From NCBI GenBank assembly GCA_020849665.1, contig JADLFX010000117.1:1-42904 (forward strand): a DNA stretch of 42,904 nucleotides. Reading direction: 5' to 3'. Below the pieces are notes generated by a model, which made no database searches, was not told the origin of the DNA, and was given only the letters and a program-made list of their open reading frames with translations. This document shows, in pieces, positions 23,629 to 31,186 of this stretch. A program made the position numbers and the translations under genes. This stretch comes from Planctomycetota bacterium. GTDB taxonomy: Bacteria; Planctomycetota; UBA1135; UBA2386. How positions within the stretch are numbered: position 1 is the first letter of the stretch; each line of letters opens with the position of its first letter.

Positions 23629-24684
23629 ATGCCCCGTGTCCTGGCAGCCCTCTCGGGCGGCGTCGACAGCAGCGTCGCGGCCCTCCTGCTCCAGGAGGCC
23701 GGGTACGAGGTCGTGGGCGTGTTCATGCGCAACGGGGTGTCCGGCAAGGCGGGTGCGACGGAGAAGTCTTGCTGCTCGGCCTCGGATTCCCGCGACGCGG
23801 CCCTCGTCGCCAGCCGGCTGGGCATCCCGTTCTACGCCGTGGACTTCAGCCGGGAGTTCGCCGGGCTGATCGACCACTTCGCCGCCGAGTACCGGCGCGG
23901 CCGCACGCCGAACCCCTGTGTGCTGTGCAACACGCACCTCAAGTTCGGACAGCTTTTCGAGCTGGCCGACGCGGTGGGCGCGGAGCTGGTGGCCACGGGC
24001 CACTACGCGGACGTGAGGGATGGACGCCTGCTGCGTGCCGCCGACGCCGCGAAGGACCAGACCTACTACCTCTTCGGCGTGGCCCGCCCCGTCCTGGCGC
24101 GGGTGCGCTTCCCACTGGGGCGCATGCACAAGGCCGAGGTGCGCGAGCGGGCCAGGGCGGCGGGTCTGGCGACCGCGGAGAAGCCCGAGTCGATGGAGAT
24201 CTGCTTCGTGACCTCGGGCGAGTACCGCGACGTCGTGCGGGCGCGCGGCGGAGGCGGCGCGAGCGGCGTGTTCGTGGACGAGGCGGGCCGCGTGCTCGGG
24301 CGGCACGACGGCGTGGACGGCTTCACCGTGGGGCAGCGCTCGCGGCTTCCGGCGCTGGGCACGCCGCGCTACGTGCAGCGCATCGACGCGGTCACCGGCA
24401 CCGTCGTGCTGGCGCCGCGCGAGGCGCTCGGCAGCCGCACGGCCACGCTGGTCGGGGTGAACTGGCTGGTGGATCCACCCGGGCCCGAGGGGGTGCGCTG
24501 CGAGGTCAAGATCCGCGCGCGCTCGGCGCCGCTGCCGGCCCTGGTCGTGCCCGAGGCCTCGGGCGGGGCACGCATCACGTTCGCGGAGCCCGCGAGCGCG
24601 GCCGCCCCGGGCCAGGCCGCCGTGTTCTATCGAGGCGACCTGGTGCTCGGCGGCGGCTGGCTGGAGGACACCACGCCCGCGTGA
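23629..24684 (+). CDS. mnmA: tRNA-specific 2-thiouridylase MnmA
   Basis: A 351-residue cytoplasmic enzyme (EC 2.8.1.13) that thiolates U34 of tRNA-Lys, -Glu and -Gln. Visible are the PP-loop SGGVDSS (residues 9-15), RTPNPCVLCN with nucleophile C97, GHYADVRDG, AKDQTYYLFGV and the second catalytic Cys in ESMEICFVTSGEYR, followed by the GRHDGVDGFTVGQRSRL domain and a C-terminal beta barrel. ATG 23629 starts directly before the PP-loop. The gene is divergent from yajC and convergent with the HU gene. All key residues are present. Confidence 0.94.
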   Translation: MPRVLAALSGGVDSSVAALLLQEAGYEVVGVFMRNGVSGKAGATEKSCCSASDSRDAALVASRLGIPFYAVDFSREFAGLIDHFAAEYRRGRTPNPCVLCNTHLKFGQLFELADAVGAELVATGHYADVRDGRLLRAADAAKDQTYYLFGVARPVLARVRFPLGRMHKAEVRERARAAGLATAEKPESMEICFVTSGEYRDVVRARGGGGASGVFVDEAGRVLGRHDGVDGFTVGQRSRLPALGTPRYVQRIDAVTGTVVLAPREALGSRTATLVGVNWLVDPPGPEGVRCEVKIRARSAPLPALVVPEASGGARITFAEPASAAAPGQAAVFYRGDLVLGGGWLEDTTPA

Positions 24685-24693
24685 GGCGCGCCC

Positions 24694-24744
24694 CCGCCGC
24701 AGCGGCGGAGGTAGGTGGCGTGGATCCCGCCGCGGGGCGGCGGG
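24694..24744. terminator. Two GC hairpins between convergent mnmA and HU genes
   Basis: CCGCCGC/GCGGCGG at 24694-24708 and CCCGCCG/CGGCGGG at 24726-24744 both form strong stems in the 66-base gap between convergent stops. Neither is followed by a T run, so intrinsic termination is uncertain. Confidence 0.45.
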
Positions 24745-24750
24745 GCGCGT

Positions 24751-25026
24751 TCAGACCTGGTCCTTCAGACCCGACCCGGCACGGAAGCCGACGGTGCGGC
24801 TGGCGGCGATCTTGATGGCCTCGCCGGTCTGTGGGTTGCGGCCGGTGCGGGCCTTGCGGTTCTTGACGTTGAAGGTGCCGAAGTTGACCAGCTGGACGGT
24901 GCGGTCGCGCTTGAGACCGCTGCCGATCGACTGCAGGACCGTGTTGACGACCTTCTCGGCGTGTGCGCGCGAGCAGTCGGTACCGAGGTTCTTCAGGACC
25001 TCGTCGATGAGCTCAGCCTTGTTCAT
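24751..25026 (-). CDS. HU-family DNA-binding protein
   Basis: A 91-residue histone-like protein that bends and compacts DNA as a dimer. The helical N terminus (NKAELIDEVLKNLG) is followed by the conserved VNFGTFNVKNRKARTGRNPQTG arm region, where the Pro in RNPQTGE intercalates into DNA, and then the closing IAASRTVGFRAGSGLK. Length is normal. ATG 25026 is preceded by GAGGA. The gene is monocistronic, with a 234-base divergent spacer to the HEAT-repeat lipoprotein gene. Whether it is HU or IHF cannot be settled from sequence alone. Confidence 0.92.
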   Translation of the reverse strand: MNKAELIDEVLKNLGTDCSRAHAEKVVNTVLQSIGSGLKRDRTVQLVNFGTFNVKNRKARTGRNPQTGEAIKIAASRTVGFRAGSGLKDQV

Positions 25027-25260
25027 GTGTCCTCGATCGTTGCCTTGGGAAAAGGAACGCCCAACCGCCCGGTCAGGCTGCAGGGCGGGATTCTAGGTGC
25101 CCGCGAGGCCAGAGAACAAGCGGGTTGGCGGGCGGGTGCCCCCCGTGGCGCCGGCGATTTCCTCCACCCAGGGCTCAAGGCCGCTCCGACCTGCGGCCGA
25201 TACCCGCCGCGTGTCGCTGAACGAGACGGCGACGTTGGAAACGACACCCCGAGGAAACCC

Positions 25261-26073
25261 GTGAACGCACGCACCCACACTCTGGTCCTGACCGCGGCCG
25301 CGCTCCTGCTCGCAGCCTGCGGGAGCACGTCCGGGAACCAGGAGTCTCCCTACGCCAAGGCCAATTCGATCGTGGCCCAGGAGATCGACACCCGGATCGG
25401 TCAGATCCCCTTCCAGCACCGCGAGGAGCTGTACAACAACCTGCTCTGGCTCTCGCAGCAGGGCGAGCCCGTGATCCCCTACGCGATCCGCGGCCTGCGC
25501 CACAGCGAGCCCAAGATGCGCGCCAGCTGCGCCTGGATCCTCGGCCGCATCGGCGACCGCCGCACGATCCAGGACCTGCAGGCCGTGCAGAGCGACGATC
25601 AGGAGCCCGTGCGCCTGGAGGTCGCCCGCTCGCGCGTCCTGATGGGCGACATGAAGGCGGTGCCCACGCTGATCCAGGCGCTGGACTCCGACAAGACCCA
25701 GGTGCGGGCGCTCTGCCACGAGGCCCTCAAGAGCGCCACCGGGCGCGACTTCGGCTACGACCACCTGACCGAGAACCTGACCGCCCGCCAGCAGGCCGTC
25801 CTGGCCTGGCGCAAGTGGTGGTCGGCGCAGAGCAACGATCCGTTCTTCGCCAGCAACTACGAGGAGCGGATGCAGGCGAGCACGCCGGCCGCGCCCAGCG
25901 GTGAGGTCCGCACCCAGCCGGCCAATCCTGGCACCGGCGAGGGTCCGGGCAGCACGGAGACCACCGGGACCACCGAGCCGCAGGGCGGCACCACCCGGCC
26001 CGACGGCGGAAGCACGACACGGCCCACGCCGATGCCCGAGCCCAAGGGCGGCGACGGCAACGAGCCGCGCTGA
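25261..26073 (+). CDS. HEAT-repeat lipoprotein
   Basis: A 270-residue predicted lipoprotein. The start is a GTG at 25261 with GAGGA in front. The signal ends in a lipobox (LLLAAC, Cys at residue 20). Residues 45-175 contain three or four HEAT-like helical repeats (IPYAIRGLRHSEPKMRASCA, RRTIQDLQAVQSDD, AVPTLIQALDSDKTQVRALC), often a scaffold for protein binding. A Trp-rich segment (AWRKWWSAQ) follows, and the last 70 residues are a Thr/Pro/Gly-rich tail that is probably extended. No enzyme motif is visible. The next gene downstream encodes a prepilin-like protein, but they have separate candidate promoters. Confidence 0.72.
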   Translation: MNARTHTLVLTAAALLLAACGSTSGNQESPYAKANSIVAQEIDTRIGQIPFQHREELYNNLLWLSQQGEPVIPYAIRGLRHSEPKMRASCAWILGRIGDRRTIQDLQAVQSDDQEPVRLEVARSRVLMGDMKAVPTLIQALDSDKTQVRALCHEALKSATGRDFGYDHLTENLTARQQAVLAWRKWWSAQSNDPFFASNYEERMQASTPAAPSGEVRTQPANPGTGEGPGSTETTGTTEPQGGTTRPDGGSTTRPTPMPEPKGGDGNEPR

Positions 26074-26261
26074 GCCGCGAGCGGCGCGAGGGTGACCTCA
26101 GGATCCTGGGCCGAGGGGCGGTGACGCCTCCCGGCCCGGCGTCGTTTCCGGGCCGGGCGGCGCCGGCCGCGGCCCCGCCCGGCGCCCCGGCCATGGCGCC
26201 CCTGCGCGGTGCGCTGGTCCGGCGCGGGCGCTGCGCGCGCAACCCCCGGGGCGCGATGCGC

Positions 26262-26267
26262 TAGACT
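26262..26267 (+). promoter_or_regulatory. Candidate -10 element TAGACT
   Basis: GCTAGACTGCGCGC lies 43 bases upstream of the prepilin ATG and is nearly identical to the box upstream of the DUF2911 gene. Confidence 0.4.
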
Positions 26268-26310
26268 GCGCGCCGCGCCCTACGAACCCCTCGGTCCCCG
26301 ATCCCCTCGC

Positions 26311-26940
26311 ATGACCCCGCGCAAATCCTCCGGCTTCACACTGATCGAACTGCTGATCGTCATCGCCATCATCGGCGTGCTCTCCGTCGCGCTCCTGCCG
26401 CGCATCATCGGCAGCCGCGAGAACGCCAACAAGACCGCGAACGAGGCCAACATGAAGTGGCACTTCCAGGTCTTCATCGAATACGAGATGGCCTACAAGA
26501 CCTACGGGCGCGAGGGCGGGCACAAGTTCGTGCTCGATCCGTGGGTGCGCGGCAAGGTCGAGAAGACCGATGCCAGCCGCGACCGCTACTTCAACCCGAA
26601 CCTGCTCGGCGACCCCTACTACCAGGATCTGAAGGCCAAGGACTCGAGCAAGCTCTGGCCGAACCTGGAGTCGCTGACCAGCCAGGACACCCACTACGCG
26701 GGACGCGCCAAGGAGCACCTGGTGTCGATGAAGAAGGGCGACCAGGCCTGGATGGCCGACGACAACGAGACCGGGCCCGCGTTCTCCGACAACACCATCG
26801 TGGTGCTGATGGGCGATGGTTCGATCAAGCGGCTGGAGGCCGAGGACCTCAAGGCGACCGGCTGGGATCCCGACAGCGGCCAGGTGTTCGAGGTGGGCCC
26901 GCAGTCCCCGCTGCCGCTGCTGCAGAGGCTGCAGCGCTGA
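26311..26940 (+). CDS. Type II secretion/type IV pilin-like prepilin protein
   Basis: A 209-residue protein with a class III signal: a short leader MTPRKSSG, then FTLIELLIVIAIIGVLSVAL. Cleavage by prepilin peptidase is expected after the Gly, with Glu at position 5 of the mature protein. The hydrophobic N-terminal helix continues into an amphipathic segment (RENANKTANEANMKWHF), and the rest is a soluble globular domain resembling major pseudopilins or DUF1559-type planctomycete proteins. ATG 26311 places the leader correctly. No assembly genes (ATPase, secretin, prepilin peptidase) are nearby, so the machinery must be elsewhere. Its exact system is uncertain. Confidence 0.82.
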   Translation: MTPRKSSGFTLIELLIVIAIIGVLSVALLPRIIGSRENANKTANEANMKWHFQVFIEYEMAYKTYGREGGHKFVLDPWVRGKVEKTDASRDRYFNPNLLGDPYYQDLKAKDSSKLWPNLESLTSQDTHYAGRAKEHLVSMKKGDQAWMADDNETGPAFSDNTIVVLMGDGSIKRLEAEDLKATGWDPDSGQVFEVGPQSPLPLLQRLQR

Positions 26941-26953
26941 GCGGTCCGGGGGG

Positions 26954-26971
26954 CGCCGCGCGAGCGCGGCG
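26954..26971. terminator. GC hairpin between convergent genes
   Basis: CGCCGCG and CGCGGCG pair around CGAG in the 34-base gap between the prepilin stop and the porin stop. It could serve both transcripts. There is no T tract. Confidence 0.45.
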
Positions 26972-26974
26972 GCC

Positions 26975-29311
26975 TCAGCGGCCCATGCGTTGGCGCCAGT
27001 ACACGAACACGATCCAGGCGTCGTAGTCGTCGATGCCGCCCTCCTCGTCGTACTCGACCCGCCGCACTTCCACGCCGATCTCGGCGCCGGGCACCTCGCG
27101 GACGTAGCCGGCCACGTCCAGTCGCGCCTGCCAGGCGCGCACGTCGAACGACCCGCTCACGTCGCTGAACGAGAGGTCGAGCTCGATGCGGCCGCGTGAC
27201 GAGCCGAATCGCCCGCCACCGGCGATCGTGTGGCTGTCGCCGCGGAAGCCGACCATGGTGGGCACCGGGTCGGGATCGGGATCGAAGTAGAAGTTGGTGA
27301 GCACCCGCGTGTCGCTGCGCGCGAACGTGTAGCCGAGGAAGTACTCCATCGTGTCGCGGCCGGCCGGCTGCGATGGGTCGGCGAGCGGGCTGGCCGAGAG
27401 GTGTACGCCGGCGCGCACTTCGTCGTCGCGATAGCGCGAGACGTCGTTCTCGGCGTTGCGCAGCTCGGCGAAGAGCTTGGCGGCGCCGTTGGGCTCGCCG
27501 ATCTGCCGGCGCCAGGCCGACACCTTCACGCCGCGGCCCTCGTCCTCGACCACGGGATGCAGCTGGGCCCCGCCCTCGCCGTAGCCGCGCAGGTCCACGT
27601 CCAGACGGTCGAAGCGGTTGGGGGCCCAGCGCAGACCCGCCTGCACGCCGTGCGAGGTGGTGGTGCCGCTCGCGAAGTCCGCGTCGCCGCTCTCCAGGTC
27701 CGGGACGCGCAGGCGCTCGTGCGCGTAGCCGTAGCCCAGGCGCAGGCTCACGGTCTCGCCCGCCTGCCAGGCCAGCGCGGCCGCGGCCTCGAACACCTCC
27801 TGGCGGGTCACCTGGTACAGGTTCGTGGTCACCGTGTTGCTCAGGCCGAGATCGGGATACACGGTGGTGTCGGTCTGGCTGCTGCGCAGGACCTCCTCGT
27901 GGTCGCGCCAGCGCGCCTCCAGGAGCAGCTCCAGGTCCTCGCCCAGGTCCACGCTCGAGGTGGCGTCCACGAGCAGCGTGTCGGCGCGGCCGGTGGCCAG
28001 CGCATCGGTGGTGGTCTGGAAGCGGCCGACGTCGTAGCCCTGCTGGTCCCCGCGGCCCACGATGCGCCGCTCGCGCGCGAGGTAGCGCGCGCCCAGGTCG
28101 AACGTGCCACCCGTGAACTCGTGGTCCAGCTGCAGGCGGCCCCCGGGTCCGCGCAGCGTGGCCTCCGAGCGCAGGTCCTCGCTCTCCGGAAAGGCCGGGT
28201 TGATCGGGGACGGCTGGTCGTAGACCCAGCGATCCAGGGTGCGTTCGTCGAGGTACTCGGCGGCCAGGGTCAGCGCGGTGCCGCCGAAGCGCGTGGTGAT
28301 CCCCGCCTCGGCGGTGTCGCTGTCGAGGGTGCGCGGGCTGTAGACGTCGTTGACCACCCGCGGCGGGTTGCGCTGCACCAGCCGGCGCGACAGCCAGGTG
28401 GCGTCCTGCTGCAGGCGCCGGTAGCCGAAGAAGAGCTCGGTGTCCCGGCTCAGCTCCAGGTCGAGCGTGCCGCCGGCGTCGTCGCTGACCTTGTCGACCC
28501 GGCTGTAGGGGCCGCGGGCCCGGTACACGAACACGCTCTTGTCCCAGTCGGCGGTGGCCCGGAACGTGCCCTCGCGCGCGAATTCGGCGTCGAGGTGCAT
28601 CCACGGATCCTCCACGTCGCGCGCCGAGAACCGGAGGCGGTCCAGGACGCCGCCCGGCGCGCGCGCCGTGCCCTCCAGCTCGAAGTCGGTGAGCCGCGGG
28701 CCGGGGTCGAGGTTGATGTCGGTGTCGTAGCGGCCGCGGGAACCGCCCTCGTTCACGAAGCGCCAGCCCGCCCGCGCCAGCCCACGCCAGTCGAAGCCGA
28801 GCATCTCCATCGCGTCGAGGCCGGGCGGTGGTGCGGGCTCGCGCCCGGAGTCGCGCGGCTCGGGGCGGGTCGCGGGCTGCGACGCGGGCTGCTGCGGCTC
28901 GCGCGCCGGCGCGGCCTGCCATGGCACATCGCGCCGCAGCGGATGCGCGGCCGTGGCCACCGCGTGCTGCCCGGCGTCGTGGCACGCGGCACACGCGCTG
29001 GCCGCCACGGCCGGGGGCGGCACGACGGCTGGCCCAGGGGCGCCTGCCAGGCGCGCGCGGGCGCTCGTCACGTGCGCCTCGGCCTGCCCGTGGCAGGCCG
29101 TGCACGCCTGGGCGGCGCGCGCGGGATCGGCGAGCAGCGCGCGGTGCGGCGACGCCTCGAGTCCCTTGCGCGCGCCGGGGTGGCAGGTCGCGCAGCCGTC
29201 GGCCGAGGGGAACGGCGGTGGTGCGTGCGGACCGCCGCGGCGCGCCTCGGTCGCGCGCGGGGGTGCGAGGAGCGGGACGACGAGGAGCGCCGCGGCGAGC
29301 CAGGGCTTCAT
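26975..29311 (-). CDS. MtrB/PioB-like outer-membrane beta-barrel with N-terminal triheme cytochrome domain
   Basis: A 778-residue predicted outer-membrane protein. A signal peptide (residues 1-22) is followed by three CxxCH heme motifs at C40-H44, C70-H74 and C107-H111, a Pro-rich linker to about residue 163, and then about 600 residues of alternating beta-strand sequence. The opening of the barrel (WRFVNEGGSRGRYDTDINL) and its many acidic turns recall the MtrB/PioB family, whose barrels sheathe a multiheme cytochrome. The protein ends in an aromatic strand (AWIVFVYWRQRMGR). It starts 6 bases after the stop of the 18-heme cytochrome gene. The heme domain should face the periplasm, as the MtrB N terminus does. 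MtrB proteins normally lack hemes, so the fusion is unusual. The barrel call rests on pattern, not on a search. Confidence 0.78.
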   Translation of the reverse strand: MKPWLAAALLVVPLLAPPRATEARRGGPHAPPPFPSADGCATCHPGARKGLEASPHRALLADPARAAQACTACHGQAEAHVTSARARLAGAPGPAVVPPPAVAASACAACHDAGQHAVATAAHPLRRDVPWQAAPAREPQQPASQPATRPEPRDSGREPAPPPGLDAMEMLGFDWRGLARAGWRFVNEGGSRGRYDTDINLDPGPRLTDFELEGTARAPGGVLDRLRFSARDVEDPWMHLDAEFAREGTFRATADWDKSVFVYRARGPYSRVDKVSDDAGGTLDLELSRDTELFFGYRRLQQDATWLSRRLVQRNPPRVVNDVYSPRTLDSDTAEAGITTRFGGTALTLAAEYLDERTLDRWVYDQPSPINPAFPESEDLRSEATLRGPGGRLQLDHEFTGGTFDLGARYLARERRIVGRGDQQGYDVGRFQTTTDALATGRADTLLVDATSSVDLGEDLELLLEARWRDHEEVLRSSQTDTTVYPDLGLSNTVTTNLYQVTRQEVFEAAAALAWQAGETVSLRLGYGYAHERLRVPDLESGDADFASGTTTSHGVQAGLRWAPNRFDRLDVDLRGYGEGGAQLHPVVEDEGRGVKVSAWRRQIGEPNGAAKLFAELRNAENDVSRYRDDEVRAGVHLSASPLADPSQPAGRDTMEYFLGYTFARSDTRVLTNFYFDPDPDPVPTMVGFRGDSHTIAGGGRFGSSRGRIELDLSFSDVSGSFDVRAWQARLDVAGYVREVPGAEIGVEVRRVEYDEEGGIDDYDAWIVFVYWRQRMGR

Positions 29312-29317
29312 CGGCGC

Positions 29318-31030
29318 TCAGCGCAGGAGGTAGCGGTTGTGATTGCTGCCGTGCACCTGCGAGTGGCAGTTGAGGCAGTTGGTGAACACGGCGCCGGCGG
29401 TCTGGTCGTGGAAGGCCGGGAAGTCGCCGTGGCACTGCAGGCAGCTCTGCTGCGGGTTCGAGTGCTGCAGCATGCGCCGGTTCGAAGAGCCATGCGGCAC
29501 GTGGCACGCCACGCAGCCGTCCGAGCGCGAGGCCTGGTGCGCGTAGACGAAGGGCCCCCGGTACTCGCGGTGGCAGGACACGCATGCGTCTTCGCGGAGC
29601 TGCAGGTCGCGCAGCTTGGGCCGGGCGCTGTGCGGCTGGTGGCAGTCGCTGCAGGCCATCCGCCCCTCGGGCACCGGGTGGTGGTTGGGGCGCGCGAACT
29701 CGGCCTGCACCTCGCCGTGGCACACCGTGCAGTTCTTCTCGGCATCGCGCCGCATCGCCTCGCGCCCGGCCGGTGCGCCGGGGGTGTGGCAGGCGGTGCA
29801 GGACACGTCCTTGCGGAAGTGGCTGCCGGCCCGGACGTGCAACAGCGCGCGGTCGTCCTGATGGCAGGAGCCGCAGACGGCCAGCGTGTGGCGCGCGTCG
29901 GCGCCGCGCAGGGAGTCGACCAGCCCGCGGCGCCCGCCGGCGCGCGCATGCGCCTCGGCGCCCGCGTGGCACGCCCCGCAGCCCTGCGCCAGCGGGGTGT
30001 CCGGCGCGCCGAGCCGGGCGTGGATCGTGCCTGCGAGCGCGGCGTGGCCCCGGTTCAGGATCTTCTCGGCATCGCGCGGGCCGAGGGCGGCGGGCAGCGG
30101 TCGGTCCTGCGGCGCGAACGCGAGGCCGTGGCAGGTGGCGCACAGCGCGTTGGTCGCCGGCACCGCGGGCTCGCCGCTGTGGCGGTCCACGCGCGGCGCC
30201 GGCGCGGCGGCGCGGGGCGCGTGGATCTCGTGGCACGTGGTGCAGCTCAGGCCCGGACCGAGGAGCGGCTTGCGCTTGCCGCGCCAATGGAACTCCACCG
30301 GATCGACCTCGTCGTGACAGTCCCGGCAGGTCTCGATGCCGTCCAGGGCGCGGTCCGGCCTGGTGATGAGCCGCGCGATGCCGTTGGTCTCCGCGTGCAG
30401 GGAGCCCGGTCCGTGGCAGGTCTCGCAGCCCTTGGGCTCCGATCCGGCCGCGAGCGAAGCGTGGTGGCTCGCGGCGAGGAGTTCGTCGCGCCGCGGATGG
30501 CAGGCGACGCAGGCCGCGGCGCCGATGGGCCGCGCCTTGGCGGCCATGGCGCGCCGCGCCGGGAACGACACGCCCGCGTGCGGGGGCGACTTGGCGGTCG
30601 CTGCGTGCACCTTGTGGCAGTGGGCGCAGCCCTTGCCGGCCTGTGCGAAGCCGCCCGGATCGCCGCGATGGGCGCGGGCCTGGTCCTGGTGGCAGCCCTC
30701 GCAGAGCAGGTGCTGGGTGGCGACCGCGAGCTTGCGGGGGTGCGTGATCTTCTTCGGGTCGTTGTCCCGGTCGCTGCCGTGCGCCTCGCCCGGACCGTGG
30801 CAGGTCTCGCAGCCGATCGTGTCCGCGCCCGTCACGACGTCGCGGTGGTGCGCGGCCGCGATCGCCCTGGCCTCGTCCTCGTGGCATTCGGCGCAGGCCT
30901 TGGCGCCGAGGAGCTTCCCGGGACGGGGCAGCGGTGCGGTGGGGTCCTGCGGCGCGAGCGGCAGCGAGGCCAGACCCACCAGGAAGGGCGCGGCGAGGAG
31001 GAGTCGGCGGGCGAGGGTCGGGTGGGACAT
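29318..31030 (-). CDS. 18-heme MtrA/DmsE-like c-type cytochrome
   Basis: A 570-residue exported cytochrome with a signal peptide (residues 1-27) and 18 CxxCH motifs, beginning at C46, 74, 110, 135, 174, 202, 235, 263, 297, 351, 386, 411, 434, 460, 483, 506, 530 and 552. The last ten match the decaheme MtrA/DmsE layout, ending in CLNCHSQVHGSNH as MtrA does. The first eight form two four-heme modules that resemble each other (AAxHH followed by GCETCHGPG in both, and CxxCHxxHA at the end of each). MtrA carries electrons through a porin across the outer membrane. The extra modules should extend the wire into the periplasm. It is co-transcribed with the porin gene downstream. Confidence 0.9.
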   Translation of the reverse strand: MSHPTLARRLLLAAPFLVGLASLPLAPQDPTAPLPRPGKLLGAKACAECHEDEARAIAAAHHRDVVTGADTIGCETCHGPGEAHGSDRDNDPKKITHPRKLAVATQHLLCEGCHQDQARAHRGDPGGFAQAGKGCAHCHKVHAATAKSPPHAGVSFPARRAMAAKARPIGAAACVACHPRRDELLAASHHASLAAGSEPKGCETCHGPGSLHAETNGIARLITRPDRALDGIETCRDCHDEVDPVEFHWRGKRKPLLGPGLSCTTCHEIHAPRAAAPAPRVDRHSGEPAVPATNALCATCHGLAFAPQDRPLPAALGPRDAEKILNRGHAALAGTIHARLGAPDTPLAQGCGACHAGAEAHARAGGRRGLVDSLRGADARHTLAVCGSCHQDDRALLHVRAGSHFRKDVSCTACHTPGAPAGREAMRRDAEKNCTVCHGEVQAEFARPNHHPVPEGRMACSDCHQPHSARPKLRDLQLREDACVSCHREYRGPFVYAHQASRSDGCVACHVPHGSSNRRMLQHSNPQQSCLQCHGDFPAFHDQTAGAVFTNCLNCHSQVHGSNHNRYLLR

Positions 31031-31127
31031 GGGTCCGTGCAGGCGGGGGAGGGTGGCGGGAGTCTACTCGCGGAACTTCCTCGCGAGCCCCGCCGGCGTG
31101 GGTGCGAGCACGCGCGCCGCACGACGC

Positions 31128-31133
31128 TATGAT
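31128..31133 (+). promoter_or_regulatory. Candidate -10 element TATGAT for miaB
   Basis: CGCTATGATCC lies 53 bases upstream of the miaB ATG, in the divergent spacer shared with the cytochrome operon. It fits the GCTAnnnT pattern recurring in this window. Confidence 0.4.
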
Positions 31134-31186
31134 CCCGCCCCCGGCCGGCCGGACCGACCCGCTCGCCCGGCCCCACCCGCGTTCCG

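Noticed and set aside
26975..29311. A Cyc2-type iron-oxidising fused porin
   Set aside because: Cyc2 has a single heme and a shorter 16-strand barrel. This protein has three hemes and about 600 residues of barrel with MtrB-like start, next to an MtrA-like partner.
26694..30887. A 1397-residue open frame opposite the prepilin and through both conduit genes
   Set aside because: The real genes in the other frame have signal peptides, 21 heme motifs and barrel pattern. This frame is compositionally biased and motif-free.
27230..31132. A 1300-residue plus-strand open frame across the cytochrome operon
   Set aside because: It is the antisense shadow of the heme genes, with repetitive Val/Arg/Gly-rich sequence and no domain.
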